NCBI RefSeq assembly: GCF_039543645.1
Contig: NZ_BAABKD010000001.1
Location: 186,001 to 250,000 of the forward strand
Direction of reading: 5' to 3'
Origin: Paenalcaligenes hermetiae
GTDB lineage: Bacteria; Pseudomonadota; Gammaproteobacteria; Burkholderiales; Burkholderiaceae_B
Length of the DNA stretch: 64,000 nucleotides
Numbering within the stretch: the stretch's first letter is position 1; each line of letters starts with the position of its first letter. The notes beneath the pieces were generated by a model, which saw only the letters and a list, made by a program, of their open reading frames with translations, was not told the origin of the DNA and did no database searches. Shown piece by piece: positions 63,030 through 64,000 of the stretch. The position numbers were made by a program, and so were the translations under genes.

Positions 63030-63716
63030 ATGCAGTTACAGTTTGAGCTTTTAGCAGCGGATGGTCGTATCGAATCCATTCAGGTAGGTGTGGACTATTG
63101 TATTGTAGCGGGCTGGGCGGGGCGCGATCGTGCAGCCATTGAGCATCATATTTTAGAGCTTGCCGAATTGGGTGTGCCACGCCCTAGCGATGTGCCTTTG
63201 TACTATCGCATTGCGACCAATCAGCTCGTACAAAGCGAACGGGTACAAGTTGTGGGTCCACACAGCTCTGGTGAAGCCGAGGTATTGGTTTTTCAGCACA
63301 ACGGTGAGCTTTGTGTGGGCTTGGCCTCTGACCACACTGACCGTGCCTTAGAAGCACACAGTGTGGCCTTATCCAAGCAGGTCTGTGTTAAGCCCGTGGC
63401 CACGACGGCATGGCGTTTTAGCGACGTGGCCGCGCATTGGGATGAGCTGATTCTACGCGCCTGGATCACCGAAGATGGCCAAGAAGTTGCCTATCAAGAT
63501 GGGGCGGTGGCTAGCTTATTGCACCCGCTAGACTTGATAAAAAAACACTTCCAACAAGACCAATTACCAGAAAAAACGGTGATGACTTGCGGTACAGTAG
63601 CAACCATAGGAACCATTCGTCCCGCAAGCCAGTTTACGATGGAGTTATTCGACCCCCGTTTAAACCGTCGTATCCGCCATACGTACGAGATTGAGTTCCT
63701 CCCCGAAATCGCTTAA
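63030..63716 (+). CDS. DUF2848 family protein
   Basis: Cytoplasmic protein of unknown function, 228 aa. Recognised as DUF2848 by its overall pattern (CIVAGWAGRDRAAIEHHI, LGVPRPSDVPLYYR, VVGPHSSGEAEVLV, GLASDHTDRALEAHSVALSKQVC) and its place in an operon with TRAP transporter and amidase genes. The conserved His/Asp in SDHTD may be catalytic but there is no proof. Most likely helps break down the compound taken up by the transporter. Confidence 0.82.
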   Translation: MQLQFELLAADGRIESIQVGVDYCIVAGWAGRDRAAIEHHILELAELGVPRPSDVPLYYRIATNQLVQSERVQVVGPHSSGEAEVLVFQHNGELCVGLASDHTDRALEAHSVALSKQVCVKPVATTAWRFSDVAAHWDELILRAWITEDGQEVAYQDGAVASLLHPLDLIKKHFQQDQLPEKTVMTCGTVATIGTIRPASQFTMELFDPRLNRRIRHTYEIEFLPEIA

Positions 63717-63742
63717 TCATTTTTATTTATAGGGATACCATT

Positions 63743-64000
63743 ATGTCTAAGTTTGCCCGTATTCGCGAACTACAGCGTGCTTTAGATGCTGGAGAAACCA
63801 CCGCCTTGGCTTTAACTGAGCAAGCGCTGGCGCGTATCGCTGATCCTAACGGCGAAGGCGCGACGACATTTATTTCCGTTTATGCCGAGCAGGCCCGCGC
63901 AGCCGCTCGTGCCTCTGACACGCTTCGTGCCGCCGGTCTGGCTCGCTCTGCTCTTGAAGGTATCCCTATTTCTATTAAAGACCTATTTGATTACAAAGGG
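63743..64000 (+). CDS. amidase signature family protein, cut by the window edge
   Basis: The first 86 codons of a GatA-type amidase. It starts MSKFARIRELQRALDAG with AGGGA ahead of the ATG; the stretch LEGIPISIKDLFDYKG contains the catalytic Lys (IKD) of the Ser-cisSer-Lys triad. The serines lie beyond the window. Amidases of this kind hydrolyse small amides; the neighbouring transporter and DUF2848 point to a catabolic cassette. Confidence 0.88.
   Translation, partial: MSKFARIRELQRALDAGETTALALTEQALARIADPNGEGATTFISVYAEQARAAARASDTLRAAGLARSALEGIPISIKDLFDYKG

Overview
The window looks like chromosomal DNA of a betaproteobacterium of the order Burkholderiales, most likely a moderate-GC member of the Alcaligenaceae (Paenalcaligenes or Alcaligenes-like). 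Reasons: a Bug/TctC-type solute receptor; zapD beside coaE and a prepilin peptidase; the order rsmB-DUF4390-ntrY-ntrX; a Nudix/TMP-synthase fusion; a DUF3460 gene; and the run rhodanese-grxC-secB-gpsA. The genus is an inference from gene content, not from a marker gene. No tRNA, rRNA, CRISPR array, intact insertion sequence or prophage was seen.

Layout. 1-2.8 kb: a Tat-exported FAD amine oxidase paired with a c-type cytochrome (cut by the window edge), then pyrE. 3-11.5 kb: housekeeping and metabolic genes (DODA-type dioxygenase, exonuclease III, a D-2-hydroxyacid dehydrogenase, gltS, mobB, ispB, a DUF815 ATPase, the Nudix/ThiE fusion, a spermidine-synthase-like protein). 11.5-22.8 kb: an AT-rich lipoprotein penicillin acylase next to a four-gene tripartite efflux operon with two RND pumps (MdtABC/MuxABC type plus outer-membrane factor). 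22.8-34.3 kb: zapD, coaE, a minimal prepilin peptidase, an unknown lipoprotein, a DNA-binding-domain-only LuxR protein behind a strong hairpin, panC, scpA, DUF3460, an MFS exporter, phnA, moeB, ctpA, envC and gpmA. 34.4-44.8 kb: rhodanese, grxC, secB, gpsA, an orphan Bug receptor, trmL, comF, a BioC-like methyltransferase, ntrX-ntrY, DUF4390 and rsmB. 44.9-50.6 kb: a LysR regulator, a broken aminotransferase remnant, and a ydiJ-hglS pair that together would turn 2-oxoadipate into 2-oxoglutarate. 50.7-54.1 kb: the four dTDP-L-rhamnose genes. 54.2-58.8 kb: maleate isomerase, a LysR regulator, a cold-shock gene with a long leader, waaA and waaC. 58.9-64 kb: a LysR-TRAP transporter-DUF2848-amidase cassette running off the right edge.

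Most of the window is ordinary core genome. The accessory or less usual parts are the cytochrome/amine-dehydrogenase pair, the penicillin acylase beside the efflux operon, the HTH-only LuxR gene whose ribosome binding site lies in a terminator-like hairpin, the 2-oxoadipate branch with its degenerate neighbour, and the TRAP/DUF2848/amidase cassette with tandem hairpins between receptor and permease genes. No clearly new defence or mobile system was found.
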